Below are positions 53,060-64,000 of a stretch of DNA of 64,000 nucleotides, in pieces. The position numbers were made by a program, and so were the translations under genes. Source of the stretch: Chaetomium olivaceum (Eukaryota > Ascomycota > Sordariomycetes > Sordariales > Chaetomiaceae); NCBI GenBank assembly GCA_039881045.1, contig JAYWVB010000035.1, positions 298,314 through 362,313 of the forward strand, given 5' to 3'. Each line of letters opens with the position of its first letter. Position 1 is the stretch's first letter. Below the pieces are notes generated by a model that worked only from the letters and a program-made list of their open reading frames with translations, ran no database searches and was not told where the DNA came from.

Positions 53060-55945
53060 CTACAAAGCAACAGAAATCGTGACCTCGTCGTCGTCTCCCA
53101 CGGGCGGGACTCCATTATCACCACCAGCACCACCACCGCCACCGCCCTCAGTCCCATTAGGCTTGAGACCAGGCGGGTCATTCGCCGCATTCGGCTTGAC
53201 CGTCGTCTTGCCCGAGATAGTAGCGGTGCGGACGCGCTGGCTCAAGGGCAGGGTGTACTTGAGGACACCCTTAAGAATGAGGGTGAACTCGTCGTCCATG
53301 ATGCGCTCCCAGCGCTCCTGGCCGCCGTAGGTGCCGTTGCCGGGGTTCTTGAGGCGCACTTCACCGCTCGAGTACGAGATGCCCTTGTGGAAGAAGGAGC
53401 CCTCGAAGGAAAGCGCGCTGTCGAAGCCCGTGATGGTGCCCAGCCGCATGTTGGGCGCCGCGTCGTCGGGCGCGGACGGGTCCGGTTTGGCCTCAAGGAT
53501 TTGCATCGTGTCGCTGCCTCCTTCGTCGTTGACCGGTCTGCGGGTGGTGGTGGGCCGATCTCGCCCGGGTGGGTGTGGCGCCACCATTCTGAATCGGACA
53601 TGGCGTGCGGGGACTTGGCGAAGACTTCGATGTCGGCAGAGTCGACGACGACGACGACGACGTTGGGGTTGTGCGCCTTGATGGTTAGGTCGAGCATGAG
53701 CTCCTGCTGGCTGGCCACAACGTGGTCCATTGAGACAAGCTGGATGTCGGTGAGCGGTTGGGATGTGGCAAACATGAACCCGATGGCGCCCGAGACGACG
53801 AGGAGAAGCATCACCGTGAGAACAAGGCAGCTCGCGAACCGGTTAAGAACCGAGGGCGCCGAGCGGTGGTAGGTTTGCGCCTCGAGAGCCCGGATGGAGT
53901 GGCCGCCTCTCCGGCTCCTACTAGACCGTGATGACCGTACCGTCCCAGATCCGATAAGAGGGGTTGTCTCATCATCGGCACCTGTGGTGTCATCAAGATC
54001 ATAGCCCACCGATAGGTGCGTCCCCCGTTTTCCGTTCGCCCCGGCAACGGGACGGTTCGCGAATCGAGGGCTTGGTGGCGCAGACGATTGTCGCGAGTTC
54101 AGATTCCCGGGGGCCAGCGATCCACTAAACGGGCCGTGCTCGGCAAATAGAGAGGGGTGGCCGTTGCTACCGCCGTTGCGGCCCCAGCGGCCGAAGTGGT
54201 GGTGGTGGCGGGCGGTTCCCCGACCAGATCCGGCGTTGCTCCTCCCGGTGCCCCTTCCGTCGTCTTCGGCGAACCCGCTGTCGCTGTGGCCGTTAGTGGC
54301 TGACGAGTTTACGAACTTCATGCTCTTCTTGGGTACGACCGGCTGGCCGTTGCTCTCCATGACGGCGTGAATCGAGCGCATACCGGCGCGGTCAATCTGG
54401 CTGGCCATCGAGGTGGTGCTGGGGGTTCGGGAGTGGAATCGCATGGGCCGCTCGCGGGCATCTGGGGGGTTAGAATCGTAGACGAAGGTCTCGTCCGAGT
54501 CGGACGAGTTCGCTTCTTCGACGGCACTCGCGACCTTGGCCTCGAAGATGTCCGCCTTGGAGGACGCTATGCGGTGCCTTGTCAGTAAGTTGCTCATCTG
54601 GTACATGACCATGCTCTGCCTGCGGGAATGGGATCGACGAGAGCGACTATCTCCTTCGTCGTGGTGGCATTTTGTCGGCGAGACAGACTTCTCGGTCGAT
54701 GAGACGACTGATCCCATGGACTGGTAATGGCGCAACCGGGGGAATAAAGCAGCTGAGGTTGGTGGCTCACCATTGCCGGCCGTCACGGTGGGTGTCTTCC
54801 GTGCCGGCTTCTTCTTTCTTCTTTGGTCGTATCGTCTCTGTGCTCCCCTTTGTGCGCAGGCTGACGGTCGACCCTTGCCCTCCAGTCCCCGGTACGAGCG
54901 GGGCTTGTGGAATCGACGTCACCGTCTCGGTCTCCACCGTCATGCTCTGCAACGACGTCTCACCGGTCTTGCTCTTGGTGACACCCTGCTTGATACATGT
55001 GCTCGACTGCCTGGACGTCAAAGGAGGCGCGCTTATGGCTCCGCTTCGCCGCCCACCCTTGACGTGGTCAGTCTCGCTCCCGCTATCCCCCGCGCTTGTC
55101 CTGCCCTCTCCGTTCTGGGAAAGACCGAGGCCGACGGAATCGGCTTGCGACGCTTCCGAAACCATGCTGTCGTCGATTTTCTCGTGTATTGAGTCCGTCG
55201 GGGCCCGCGGGGATCCTATCGGGCTGACTTCCTGCACGGTCTCGAGGGTCGATGTGCTGCCGCCTCCCCCGCGTGCGGGTGTCCTCCCGCCGGTGGAAAT
55301 ATGGAGGTCTTCGGGGTCCGTGTCCGATGGCAAGTCCCCAGGCGGTGGCATCGGCGGGGTGGCGCGCTGAAGGTTAATCAAGGGAGCCTCCGGCTCTGGC
55401 CTTCTCGGTAACCCCATATTTGGCTTGTGGAGGATGGGCGGTGGAGATCGTAACCTCGGAGACACGGGCCATCTCGGCGATTCTCGCAAATGTTCCATCG
55501 TGGTGGGTGACTTGACGGGTGCGCCCACATTAGAGCTCGGATCTGAGGTAGATGGTAGGAGGGTCGGGGTGTTGGCGGAGGAGAGTGATTTGGATCCTGG
55601 TGCTGATGGAGCGTTGGCCTGCTTTGCGGATCGCGAAGGGCTGAGATCTTGCTGGCTGTTCTTCCTCGAGCGGATTCCTGAATTCGCTGATGAAGTGCGC
55701 GAAGTTGCAGTCCGTGACAGTGGCCTGGTGGGAGATGGTTCGCGTGATACGAGGGGAGAGGGCGCGGCGGACGACGAAGCGGACGTGGCAGATCCCTGTG
55801 ACGTGAACTTGGACGGCCCCGACTCGGTCATTGGGGTTATTGTCGCCGTGCTGGCAGACGATTCGCGGGTGTACGTGGGGTGGGCATCCTGGCTGGCATC
55901 AGGGACTTCCGACGTCCCGGGCGATATGTTTGGTGACTTGTCCAT
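53060..55945 (-). CDS. vac7: Vacuolar protein Vac7 (PI(3,5)P2 regulator), frame broken twice
   Basis: Vac7 activates the Fab1 lipid kinase and controls vacuole size. The long N terminus is Ser/Pro-rich and disordered (from MDKSPNISPGTSEV). Conserved islands follow: ETVTSIPQAP, TETIRPKKK, ASSKADIFEAKVASAVEEAN, SNPPDARERPMRFHSRTPS, KKSMKFVNSS and HHHFGRWGRNGG. One membrane segment (CLVLTVMLLLVVSGAIGFM, near 53775-53835) precedes a luminal LEA14-like domain (DHVVASQQELMLDLTIKAHNPN). Two breaks: an extra T in the run at 54815-54817 hides KKKPARKTPTVTAGN, and one base missing within about 53535-53575 separates SDSEWWRHTHPG from NDEGGSDTMQILEAKPD. Around 54735-54797 a GTGAGC...ATCAG pair gives a 63-nt, stop-free, in-phase segment that may be an optional intron. 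The protein ends EVTISVAL. Confidence 0.87.
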
Positions 55946-58900
55946 GTCTGCATGCGAGCACTGGCACTGGCTAGAGTGGATGGGAAGAGGGGGATGGAGG
56001 CTCGACCTGAGCCACACATGCCACGCCTAGTTCGTTTCGCGGGTTGGGTATGAGGCCAACTCTGCCGGGGCCAACGAATCGATACAGCCCGCCCAGGGCG
56101 TAAACGGAGGCTGTCGTGGGCCCCAAGTGGGTTGGGGGTTTTGTGTGGTGTGTGTTTTTTGCGGGTTGTGTCGTGCGACGGGGTCTCGGCGTGGGTGATG
56201 CTTGCCGGGTGCTATTGCGATGCAGGTGCTCACCTGCTCTATGGGGTGACAAGGAAAGTGAGCGATTGACGGATGGTCGGCGATATCAAGGGTCTCTCAT
56301 TTGTTGACAGAAGCAGGCAACTGCTTTGTTGACCGGACAGGGTCGGGCGGCGCGGGATTCGATGTGTGGAGGGAGAATGATGGAGCACAAGAATTGAGTG
56401 GATGATGTCGTTGGTCCAGGTCCAAGAAGAACGCCCACCAAGCTTGGTTTCCGTGCAATTGTGTTGTTGCAGGCACACACCACAGTGGGGAAATCTGAAC
56501 GGCCCGGGGGGAAGAGATGGGTGGGTGGGCAGTGGTGCGCTGGCCCGCCCTTCCGCCGTTTTGGGTTTGGACTTCTTCGCTTCGGGGGACCCGAGCACTG
56601 GGACGGCGCCTGAAATGGCCTACGCGGCAGTTGACGGGCTAAAACGGCGCAATCCGGCCCCAAATCGAGGTTTTTTTTTTTTTTTTTTCCTTCCTGAGCC
56701 GGCTTTCATCTCCTTGTCACTTTGGGCGGTCACTCTGAATTTCCGCAGGCCTCATTTCTCGAATATTGTGGTGATTATTGCTCATTCACCCGGCTACGAA
56801 GAGAGGATGCTACTTTGAAACGGTCCAAGGCAATAACTAACGGAAGACTTGCTCCGCGAGGTCCCGGTGCCTGGCAGTGGCACAGTATGAAGGTTACAGT
56901 GCGAGTGTCGGAGGCGACGATTCTCAGCCCAAAGGTGGTGTAAGATCCCTGGTACCTTGGTGGGCGAATGAGTACAAGCGCCATGATGACTTCCCACAAA
57001 AACCCCGCGAAAATCACCAGGTGATCAAGTATTGCCAGGTAGCGTGCGTCTCACCGCAAGTCCTTGGAACTTCGGTACAGCCCCACTTGCTCTGATTCCA
57101 GAATTTCTTCCCCGCCAAATCCGAAGGGCGAACGCCCCCAGAAGAAGAAAAGGCTCTGCTCCATCTCAACGGTGCTGTTAGGGCGGGACATTCTTTCAAC
57201 GGGCGCCAGTCGTCGATGGGCAGTCAGCGTGACATTGACAAAAAGATCGGAGGAAAGTAAGGGCGGCAGAGTTTGAAAACAACAATGACGACATTTTCGA
57301 GTCACGATATTCGATTTTTTGCTAATTGTGTGATGAATTCTGCTCCGCGCAGCGTTGCAGCGGTTTGACCGGTCAGTGACGACAAGCGCGAGTGGTGCAG
57401 CTGTCGACCCATGACGGCCTGAATCGCTTTCCCTTTCCAGTTTTCAGAGCACCGAGGATCGGGTTGGACCAGACGGGCCGCGCCAGATGCACCCAGAACC
57501 AACTTTTTGGCTCAGATCTCATCTCGCCACTTGCTCGCCAACAACAACAACAACTTTACCGTGTATGTAGTAGTGTAATTGAAAGACCGCTTGACACAAC
57601 AATCTTCGCTGCTCTGCTCCTCAGATGCAAAACCGCGCTTTTTTGGGCGAACGAGAATTTTATTGGCCAGCCACGCTGGTTTTGGTTTTGTTTTGCTCTT
57701 GCTCACGAAGCCAAGAAGCCAAAATCGCAACAGGTTGGTGTTCAATCTTGATGACCACTTGATTCGTGAACAATTCTCCAAGCAGCAGCTCGTTCAACGG
57801 CCGCCCCACGTGAGCGAGGTGACCGTTGCCCGGTCTCCTCATTGAGTAGGATCAGCACTTTGCCTCCAACAAAAAGCCCTTTCTCGTCCGAACACCAATT
57901 AAGACCATCAACCATCGGACGAGACTCAGCGAGAGTTCAGGCTTGAAGCGGCGGAGTTGAGAAACACCCGCCGATAGCCATCTCTTCCCACAGATGGGAG
58001 AGAGAAGTGGAAGTACAGGTCTATCAAGCGTGGTGTACGTGACACTCCTCAGCCTCTCACAAGCGGACAAGTGGACGGTGGCACACCGCAACGCGCCACA
58101 ATCCGGCATTTTGGGTGTCATCAACCATTGCTTTTGTCCTCGCTGACAAAAGCGTGAAGGGAAGGTCGGGGATACTTTTTGTACAACGATGCTGCCACGG
58201 CTGCCTGATGACCAGCAAACGCAGAGCCTTCTTGTTCTTGCTCCAAGCGATGGCTTTGATTATGACGAGATCCGCTCCTCCGTCTCGCGCCTCCGTCCGG
58301 AGGATCCGGGGGCGCTGACAGTTTCCGGCATGGGCCGACGCGACCCCACCACGCCGTTGGCCCGATGCAAGGGACGGTCAGAATCGTCAGATTCTCACAG
58401 GGGCAAGCATCGTATCGTGTTTGCCCGGAAGCAAACTTCTCCGTTCCCTGCCGGACTGGTTCCAGGGAGAAACGGCGCAAGAAAAAGAAAAGAAAAAAAC
58501 AGAAGAACTTGATTTGTTTCAGGGTCTCAAGCAGCCTAGCGTCACCTGGCTGCGTGCCTGCTTCTCCGAAACCGAGAACCCCAGTGGTTCGTGCAAAGAT
58601 CAAAACCGCGCAAGACTCTGTCTTGAGTTCGAAACCGATACCAACAGACGTGTGACACGTGGTGCGGGTGGGAATCAATTTTTCTTCCCCAAGACCCACG
58701 ACGCACCAATCCCCATGGGGCATTCGACGCAGTGGTTGCACGGCTGACACCCAACCTACTGTGTAAGTGCGACGTGTCGAAGGGCTTGGTTTTCCCGAAA
58801 GGCTCTGCGACAAATAGGGCTGGCACGGCTGGCTGGCTGGGGTTTCTGTGTTGGGCGCTGGGCTGATACTTCTTGGAGGGCACTCCCGGCCGCCCCGCTC

Positions 58901-60043
58901 CCACTGCTCCTATTCTTGGGGTTGGCCGAGCGGCGCATGCTCGCCATCACCCGAACTGCCGCTTCGCTCGCTCTGAACCCATCAGCCCGCGCAGGAACCC
59001 GCGCTCGTCACTCGCTCGGCGCCGCCACGATGCAGCAGTCGCCGGTCTGAACTCCCACACACACGTCTCCCAACTCTCGAGTCCCTGCGTTGGCGATGCT
59101 GTCTGGTCGCTCCCCACTCTGCATGCCAGGAACGTGGGCTCGTTGTCGGCTCTGATGGGCTGAGGGTCCAGCGCAGGGCTGAGAGATGCTGCTGGATTGA
59201 AGATCTTGAGTCCCAAAGGCTGCGAGGTGCTGGAGCCCCCACGACCTGTTTTAGGGTTGTGCTCTCGAGACGTCCCGTTTAGGGAATGACTTGATGGTGT
59301 GCTCTTCCCGGGTTGGGACTGGCCAAGAAGCGAGCCGTAGAAGACGCCGGGGTACTGAGTAGATCCAGTTATTCACTCATCTGTGCTGTCAGACTACTTC
59401 GTACACGGAGCCTTTATCGCCCTTCAACGATAAGTTCGGTGTTGGCGGTGTTATTGTTCCCCTTTCAGACAGGGTTAGGGATGACTATGTATGTACATAC
59501 CGTACATCGACCAAACGTCATTTTGGTCCGAGACACCATCCCCAACACCAGTCCCAGCCTCTTGATCGATTCACATCAGGATACTTACTGTAGTTCAATT
59601 ATGGGCTAGACGTGACACTTTAGGTTGAAAATGAAGTATGCAAAACCTAGAGACGTATGCTTAGACCTCCCAGCGAAGAACATGGTGGCACGTCTTCCCT
59701 AATCTATAGAAAGTGAGAGTTATTTTAATCATCGAAGCCTTTTCAGTGAGATACTATTATCCATCTCTTTCACTCCAAGTTTCAAATGCCTTAAATTGAA
59801 TACGCATAAGGGAACCATGACCGGGATGCCCTCCTCTTCCGAGAATGACGCCTTACGCCCTCCGACAACCGGTCCGATGGCCGAAGTTAGGTGAGTCAGA
59901 ATAAATAAAGAGTCACCGGGTTTCAAAAGATAAAACACTCAGAGAAATAAACAACTGTGAGACCTAGAAGTCTCTCTCACCAATCTGCACATCGACCACT
60001 CTCACCTATCAGCTGTCCTCAACGACCACCCCCTCCCGTCAAC
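55946..60043. other. Long intergenic region between divergent vac7 and NAT genes
   Basis: 4.1 kb with no gene I can support. It holds a T18 run (56671-56688) and AGGGTTAGGG (59471-59480). A 230-codon minus frame (58813-58121) and a few smaller ones lack domain features. Part is probably a long vac7 leader. Confidence 0.5.
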
Positions 60044-61018
60044 ATGGACTCAGCCTACACCCCGTCCCAAGTAGCTGCCTACCTCACGCACCTGGGCCTG
60101 CCGCCGTCCTTCCACCCCTCCGCCAACCCGACCCTCAACCTCGCCTACCTGACCACCCTCTTCACCCACCAAATAACCACCATCCCCTACGACAACCTCT
60201 CCATCCACTACTCCCCCTCCCACACCATCACCCTCGACCCCCAGGCCCTCTTCACCAAGATGGTCACCACCAACCCCAATCGCGGCCGCGGCGGCTACTG
60301 CATGGAGAACTCCATCCTCTTCAACCACATGCTGCGCGCGCTGGGCTTCGCCGACGCCTACCTCGCCGGCGTGCGCATCCGCCCTCGCGTCGGGGGAGTC
60401 CCACAGGGCGAGGCCTACACGGGCTGGGTGCATCTGGTGAATATTGTGAGCGTTCCGGGGGAGACGGTCAAGTACGTGTTGGATGTGGGGTTTGGCGGGG
60501 ATGGCATGACAAGGCCGATGCCGTTGGTGGAAGGGGTCGTGCAGCATAATTCGATTGGGACGCAGGAGGTGCGGTTTGGGAGGCGCTTTATTCCGGATCA
60601 GAGGTTTCGCGGGGAGGGCGCGGAGAAGATGTGGGTGTATGAGGTGCGGAATGGGGTCGAGAAGGAGTGGGTGCCGTTCTTTGCGTTTCATGATCGCTTT
60701 GAGTTTACGGAGTCCGATTTTGGGAATATCAATTGGTATACCTCGCAGGCGAAGGAGAGTCATCAGACGTGGACGACGTTGGCGATTCGGTTTTTGAGGG
60801 GGGTTGCTGAGGATGGCACGGCAAAAGTGGTTGGGAAGATCATGATGGCGGAGGGCGTCATCAAGGAGAACCTGACAGGCAAGACGCGGTTAGTCAAGGT
60901 GTGTAAGACGGAGGAGGAGAGGGTGGCGGCGTTGGCGGAACTGTTTGGAATTCACCTGACGCCGGAGGAGGCTGCGAGCATAAAAGGGAGGCCGGCCGAA
61001 TTGCTCGGCGAGGCCTAG
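60044..61018 (+). CDS. nat: Arylamine N-acetyltransferase
   Basis: Cytosolic enzyme that transfers an acyl group from acyl-CoA to aromatic amines. Fungal NATs can detoxify compounds such as plant benzoxazolinone breakdown products, or use malonyl-CoA; which applies here cannot be told. Single exon, 324 aa. The Cys-His-Asp catalytic triad is clear: Cys in NRGRGGYCMENS, His in GWVHLVNIV, Asp in YVLDVGFGG. PYDNLSIHY is the conserved N-terminal block. A fungal-type C-terminal extension carries KVVGKIMMAEGVIKENL. The start at 60044 (CAACATGGAC) is chosen because the frame upstream lacks an ATG. Confidence 0.93.
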   Translation: MDSAYTPSQVAAYLTHLGLPPSFHPSANPTLNLAYLTTLFTHQITTIPYDNLSIHYSPSHTITLDPQALFTKMVTTNPNRGRGGYCMENSILFNHMLRALGFADAYLAGVRIRPRVGGVPQGEAYTGWVHLVNIVSVPGETVKYVLDVGFGGDGMTRPMPLVEGVVQHNSIGTQEVRFGRRFIPDQRFRGEGAEKMWVYEVRNGVEKEWVPFFAFHDRFEFTESDFGNINWYTSQAKESHQTWTTLAIRFLRGVAEDGTAKVVGKIMMAEGVIKENLTGKTRLVKVCKTEEERVAALAELFGIHLTPEEAASIKGRPAELLGEA

Positions 61019-62061
61019 AGAAGGGGTGGTGGTGCGAGAAATAGGAGACAAGGATCAAAACCTTTGAGTTTATTTTCGTGTTCCACGCCCAGAGCAACTC
61101 CTTTTTGCAAGAGTTGGGATAATGGGCGGTAGCAGGTGAGTAGGCATTTGGGAGGGAAAGAGGGGGAGAGAGCGAGAGCCCTTGTTATAGCAGGTCCACG
61201 AAGCATGTTTTCAACGAGGACCACCGCCCAAGCGGCAGTGGCTTAATTGGTACTGGCGGTGGTCCTCTGCCCCGGGGAACTGAGCTGCCCAACCGCGTAC
61301 CGGATTCATGCGGGAGGTTGAGGTTCGAGCCAGCCCCGGGGCGCTTTTCAAGCGAACAGTTCGGGATCTGCCCCTTTCGCTTCAGACGGAGCAAACCCAT
61401 GGGTTTCGTAGCCGGCTACCTCCCTTCGGGGGGTTAGCCGGTGAGCTTTTGCTTTTGCTCTGTCCGCTACTTGCCATTCTTTCCCCTCGTTAGAAGTGAG
61501 AGTACGGCGATTTGGATTCAACGGCTTGAGAAGAAGTCTCGAAAGTATATTACAGATTTGTTGTTATACAGTAGCCTGTCTTACATATACGCGTGGTAGT
61601 GATACTCACATACTACCCCTTAGATCTCTTCACTTTATATTCGCCCTTGCTACACTCTGGAATACAATATGATGTTGGCAAACAAACATTCAAGGCAACT
61701 GCAAACCTAGGTAACTCGCGGTGTCTTGGTCGCCCGAGGCGGGAGCACTAAGCAAGTATCCGTCTGGTAAGCATACATATTCACATTCACGGCGAAGCAG
61801 GCATCAAAACCATATGGAGCAAACGATATGAAAAGCACCGATCTATCTATCCTATCCATGACATCGTCGTATATCCTCTGCGGCCGTCGGTACACATCAA
61901 TCATCCATGATTCAGGGAGGATACATCAAACGCATTACAGGCCATGGGCGTTCCCACCACCGCCACCATCGCCACCACCACAAGACAGGAGCGGGACAGG
62001 CGGATAGATGAAAACAGATCCCAAGCAGGTAGCGTAGCGAAGCTGCCTAGGCGGCTGGGCA

Positions 62062-62093
<32 letters not shown>

Positions 62094-62390
62094 AACCAGA
62101 ACCACCTGCACCCACCCACGCACACCACGCAGTCATGTCATGTAGCCCATCACCCACCGCTACCAGCTCCATCAAAATCATCCATCATGGTCCATACATA
62201 CCCAAACAAGCCAAGTCATAGGCGTCAGCCAGCCAGTCAGTTAGTCATGACATATCCACCCCTACCTCCCCCCCTCCCTTCCAATCTTTCAATCCCCACC
62301 CCACCCCTTCCCTTCACTACCCACTCCCTTCACTACCCACTCCCTCCACTATCCACCCCTTTCACAGCTCACTCACACCCGCACCTAACT
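61019..62390. other. Intergenic between convergent NAT and coiled-coil genes
   Basis: 1.4 kb. It contains an AGCC repeat (62064-62092) and CT-rich tracts. A tRNA-like A-box at 61239 was examined and rejected. No gene seen. Confidence 0.55.
62064..62092. repeat. AGCC microsatellite
   Basis: About seven tandem AGCC units, 300 bp downstream of the coiled-coil gene. Confidence 0.9.
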
Positions 62391-64000
62391 TCACTCCCGA
62401 ATAACCTCCGCAACCCCCGTCGTCCCATCCTCCTTCTTCCCAAACGCGCTCGTAGCCCAGCCGACCCAGCTCTGGCGGCGCGCCGCGTTCGCCGCCGCCG
62501 TGGCCTCGGCGTTCTCCTGCACCAGGCGCAGCGGGCGGGGCTTGTTGCCGGCGAAGGTGGTGCTGTTCTTCTCGTGGTGCACCGAGCGCGGCGGGCTGGC
62601 CTGGCTGGGCGGGGTGCTGAGGCCGTCGGCGCCGCCGGTGGTCGAGAAGGAGACCGAGTCGCCGCTGGTGCTGCTCGTCTCGGATTTCATGCCGGGGAAG
62701 TTGCCCCTGTCGCCGCCGCCGCCGCTGGTGCGGTTGCCGGCGCCTTGGGGCATGAAGAAGTTTTGGCTGGAGCGGAGCGAAGGGGAGAGTGGCCCGTCGG
62801 ATGACGAGGGGCCCTTGTACATGGCGTTGACGATGCTGGCGGCGCCGGGGAGGTTGGTATATTGGTCGCTCATGGGCCTGCTGCGGCGGGTGCTGGTGGT
62901 GCGGGACAGGCCGATGGGGATGCTGGGCGCCGTGTCCGGGTTGCTGAGGACTGAGGGCAGGTTGGCGGACGGCATGAAGGTCATGGGACGGGGCTTGGGC
63001 CTGGGTGCTGCGGTGCTGGCACTGCCAATGGCCATGGACTTGGCGCGCTGGAGGAGGGAGGCGCCTGAGGCGGCCGTGGGTTTGGGGGGAGGAGGCGGCG
63101 GGAGATCCTTGTTGGTGTCGGGTGTGCCTGTGCCCTTGAAGTCGCTGGATTGGTCGAGGATATGCTCGAAGCCTTGGTGCTCCAGTAGCCGCTCAATGAT
63201 CTTGTTGATATAGAGGGTCAGGGCCTTGTTCTGATCCTTGACCTTGTTCAGCTCCGTCTCCAGGAGGCGTTGCTCGGGGTCGTGTTCCGGGGCATGGCCG
63301 TCGTTGGCACCCGAGAGTTCGTCGGCAAGACTGGTGCCGCTGGCCCGGCCCTCGAGCGCGGCGAGTGCGTCTTGGTTCGCCGACGCGGCGGAGTAGCTGA
63401 AGTCGTTGGTGGCAAAATCCCCATTGAGGGTCCTGTTCTGGAGCAACAGTTGGTAGCTTTCATTGTCTTCCATTAACCTCGCATTGGCGACACGCGCCTC
63501 CATAAGCTGACGCTCGACCTCCTGCAGCCGGCCGCCGTCCTTGTTTTGCGACTCGACCAGCTTGAGCTGCGCCTCGGCGAGCTCAAGCCTCAGCGACTCA
63601 ATCACCTTGTCCTTTTGCAACAAGAGCTTGGAGTTGTTGCGGGAGTCGCTGCGTTGGATCGAACTTGGGGGAGCAAAACTGCCGTTGTCGATGCTTGGCG
63701 AGCTGTTCACCGCTATTCGGACGAAATCAAGTCAGTGAGCGTTACTAGAAAGCAAGGGCCGTGGACAAAACATACATTGTCTTGTCGGCCGGTCCTCGTC
63801 GAGGTTCCTCTGTGCCAGACTGTCCTTGAGCCTCTGGATGACGGTTTGCATCTCCTCCTCGCGGTTGGCCATATCGTCCTTCTCCTTCATCATGGCACTC
63901 CGCTCGCCCTCGTAGATGGTCTCCATCTCGCGCATCTGCCGCGCGGCCTCGCGCTTCTCGTTTCTGAGGGACTCAATCTGCTCATCGCTCTCGTGCACCA
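62391..64000 (-). CDS. Coiled-coil/Pro-Ser-rich protein, 5' end outside window
   Basis: Partial; the gene enters from the right edge. Exons: right edge to 63776, then 63712-62391. The visible intron has a GTATGT donor and joins RPTRQ to VNSSPSIDNG. The first part is long coiled coil (KREAARQMREMETIYEGERSAM, QTVIQRLKDSLAQRN, KDKVIESLRLELAEAQLKLVES). Then comes a helix QRLLETELNKVKDQNKALTLYINKIIERLLEHQGFEHIL. The rest is disordered: a Pro run (DLPPPPPPKPT), LLQRAKSMAIG, many Ser/Thr, and WVGWATSAFGKKE near the end. I recall a fungal family annotated only as M-protein-repeat-like with this layout, but the function is unknown. The alternating coiled coil and SH3-type proline motif suggest a scaffold (inference). 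Confidence 0.65.

Noticed and set aside
58121..58813. 230-codon minus-strand frame
   Set aside because: No motif, odd composition with poly-Phe from an A/T tract, and no splice or start support.
61232..61345. tRNA-like A-box (TGGCTTAATTGG) and B-box-like GGTTCGAGCC
   Set aside because: The T-stem, D-stem and acceptor arms do not pair, and no CTGCCGC complement follows; not a tRNA.
1..64000. CRISPR array, transposon ends or a secondary-metabolite cluster
   Set aside because: No spaced direct repeats, no transposase or reverse-transcriptase motifs and no long terminal repeats were seen; no polyketide synthase, peptide synthetase or terpene enzyme is present.

Overview
The window is nuclear DNA of a filamentous ascomycete, most likely a Sordariomycete and possibly Sordariales (inference). 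Genes carry short introns of about 45-90 nt with GTRNGT donors and CTAAC-like branch sites, starts sit in CACCATG/CAACATG contexts, codons are GC-rich, and the genes are fungal single-copy housekeeping types (Mnn9, Ecm33, Vac7, DUF2408, DUF3824). I found no transposon, CRISPR array, rRNA gene, supportable tRNA gene or secondary-metabolite cluster.

Layout, left to right. 1-12.2 kb: a possible membrane-protein fragment at the edge, qcr7 (+), mnn9 (-), an AlkA/Mag1-type DNA glycosylase (+), then a 3.3-kb gap and the GPI-anchored wall protein ecm33 (+). 12.9-20.2 kb: three minus-strand genes, an SPF45-like splicing factor, the Prp2-type DEAH helicase, and a gamma-glutamylcyclotransferase-like protein with an 8-nt microexon. 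21.6-28.9 kb: a peroxisomal AMP-forming ligase (Pcs60 type, C-terminal AKL), a VAP/Scs2 ER tether (-), a UBA-UBX cofactor (+) and a YCII-domain protein (+). 29-32.3 kb: a DUF2408 protein (-) divergent from ribosomal protein P1 (+). 34.8-42.6 kb: a very low-complexity DUF3824 protein (+), an ER DnaJ with HDEL (-) and a damaged nuclease-fold-like gene (-). 43-51 kb: a METTL7-like methyltransferase (+), an 11-knuckle CCHC protein (-), a Kv-beta-type aldo/keto reductase (+) and sphingolipid delta-4 desaturase (+). 53-64 kb: vac7 (-), arylamine N-acetyltransferase (+) and the 3' part of a coiled-coil protein (-).

The genes do not form one pathway. Recurrent themes are secretion and membrane (Mnn9, Ecm33, VAP, Scj1, desaturase, Vac7) and RNA (SPF45, Prp2, zinc knuckles).

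The most striking window-wide signal is reading-frame breakage. At least eight positions in six otherwise conserved genes need a one-base insertion or deletion to keep the family sequence in frame, nearly all in short homopolymers or low-complexity tracts. Uncorrected homopolymer error in the assembly is the simplest explanation. One gene (41.4-42.5 kb) also has an in-frame stop and looks like a true pseudogene. I did not find evidence for a wholly new multi-gene system.
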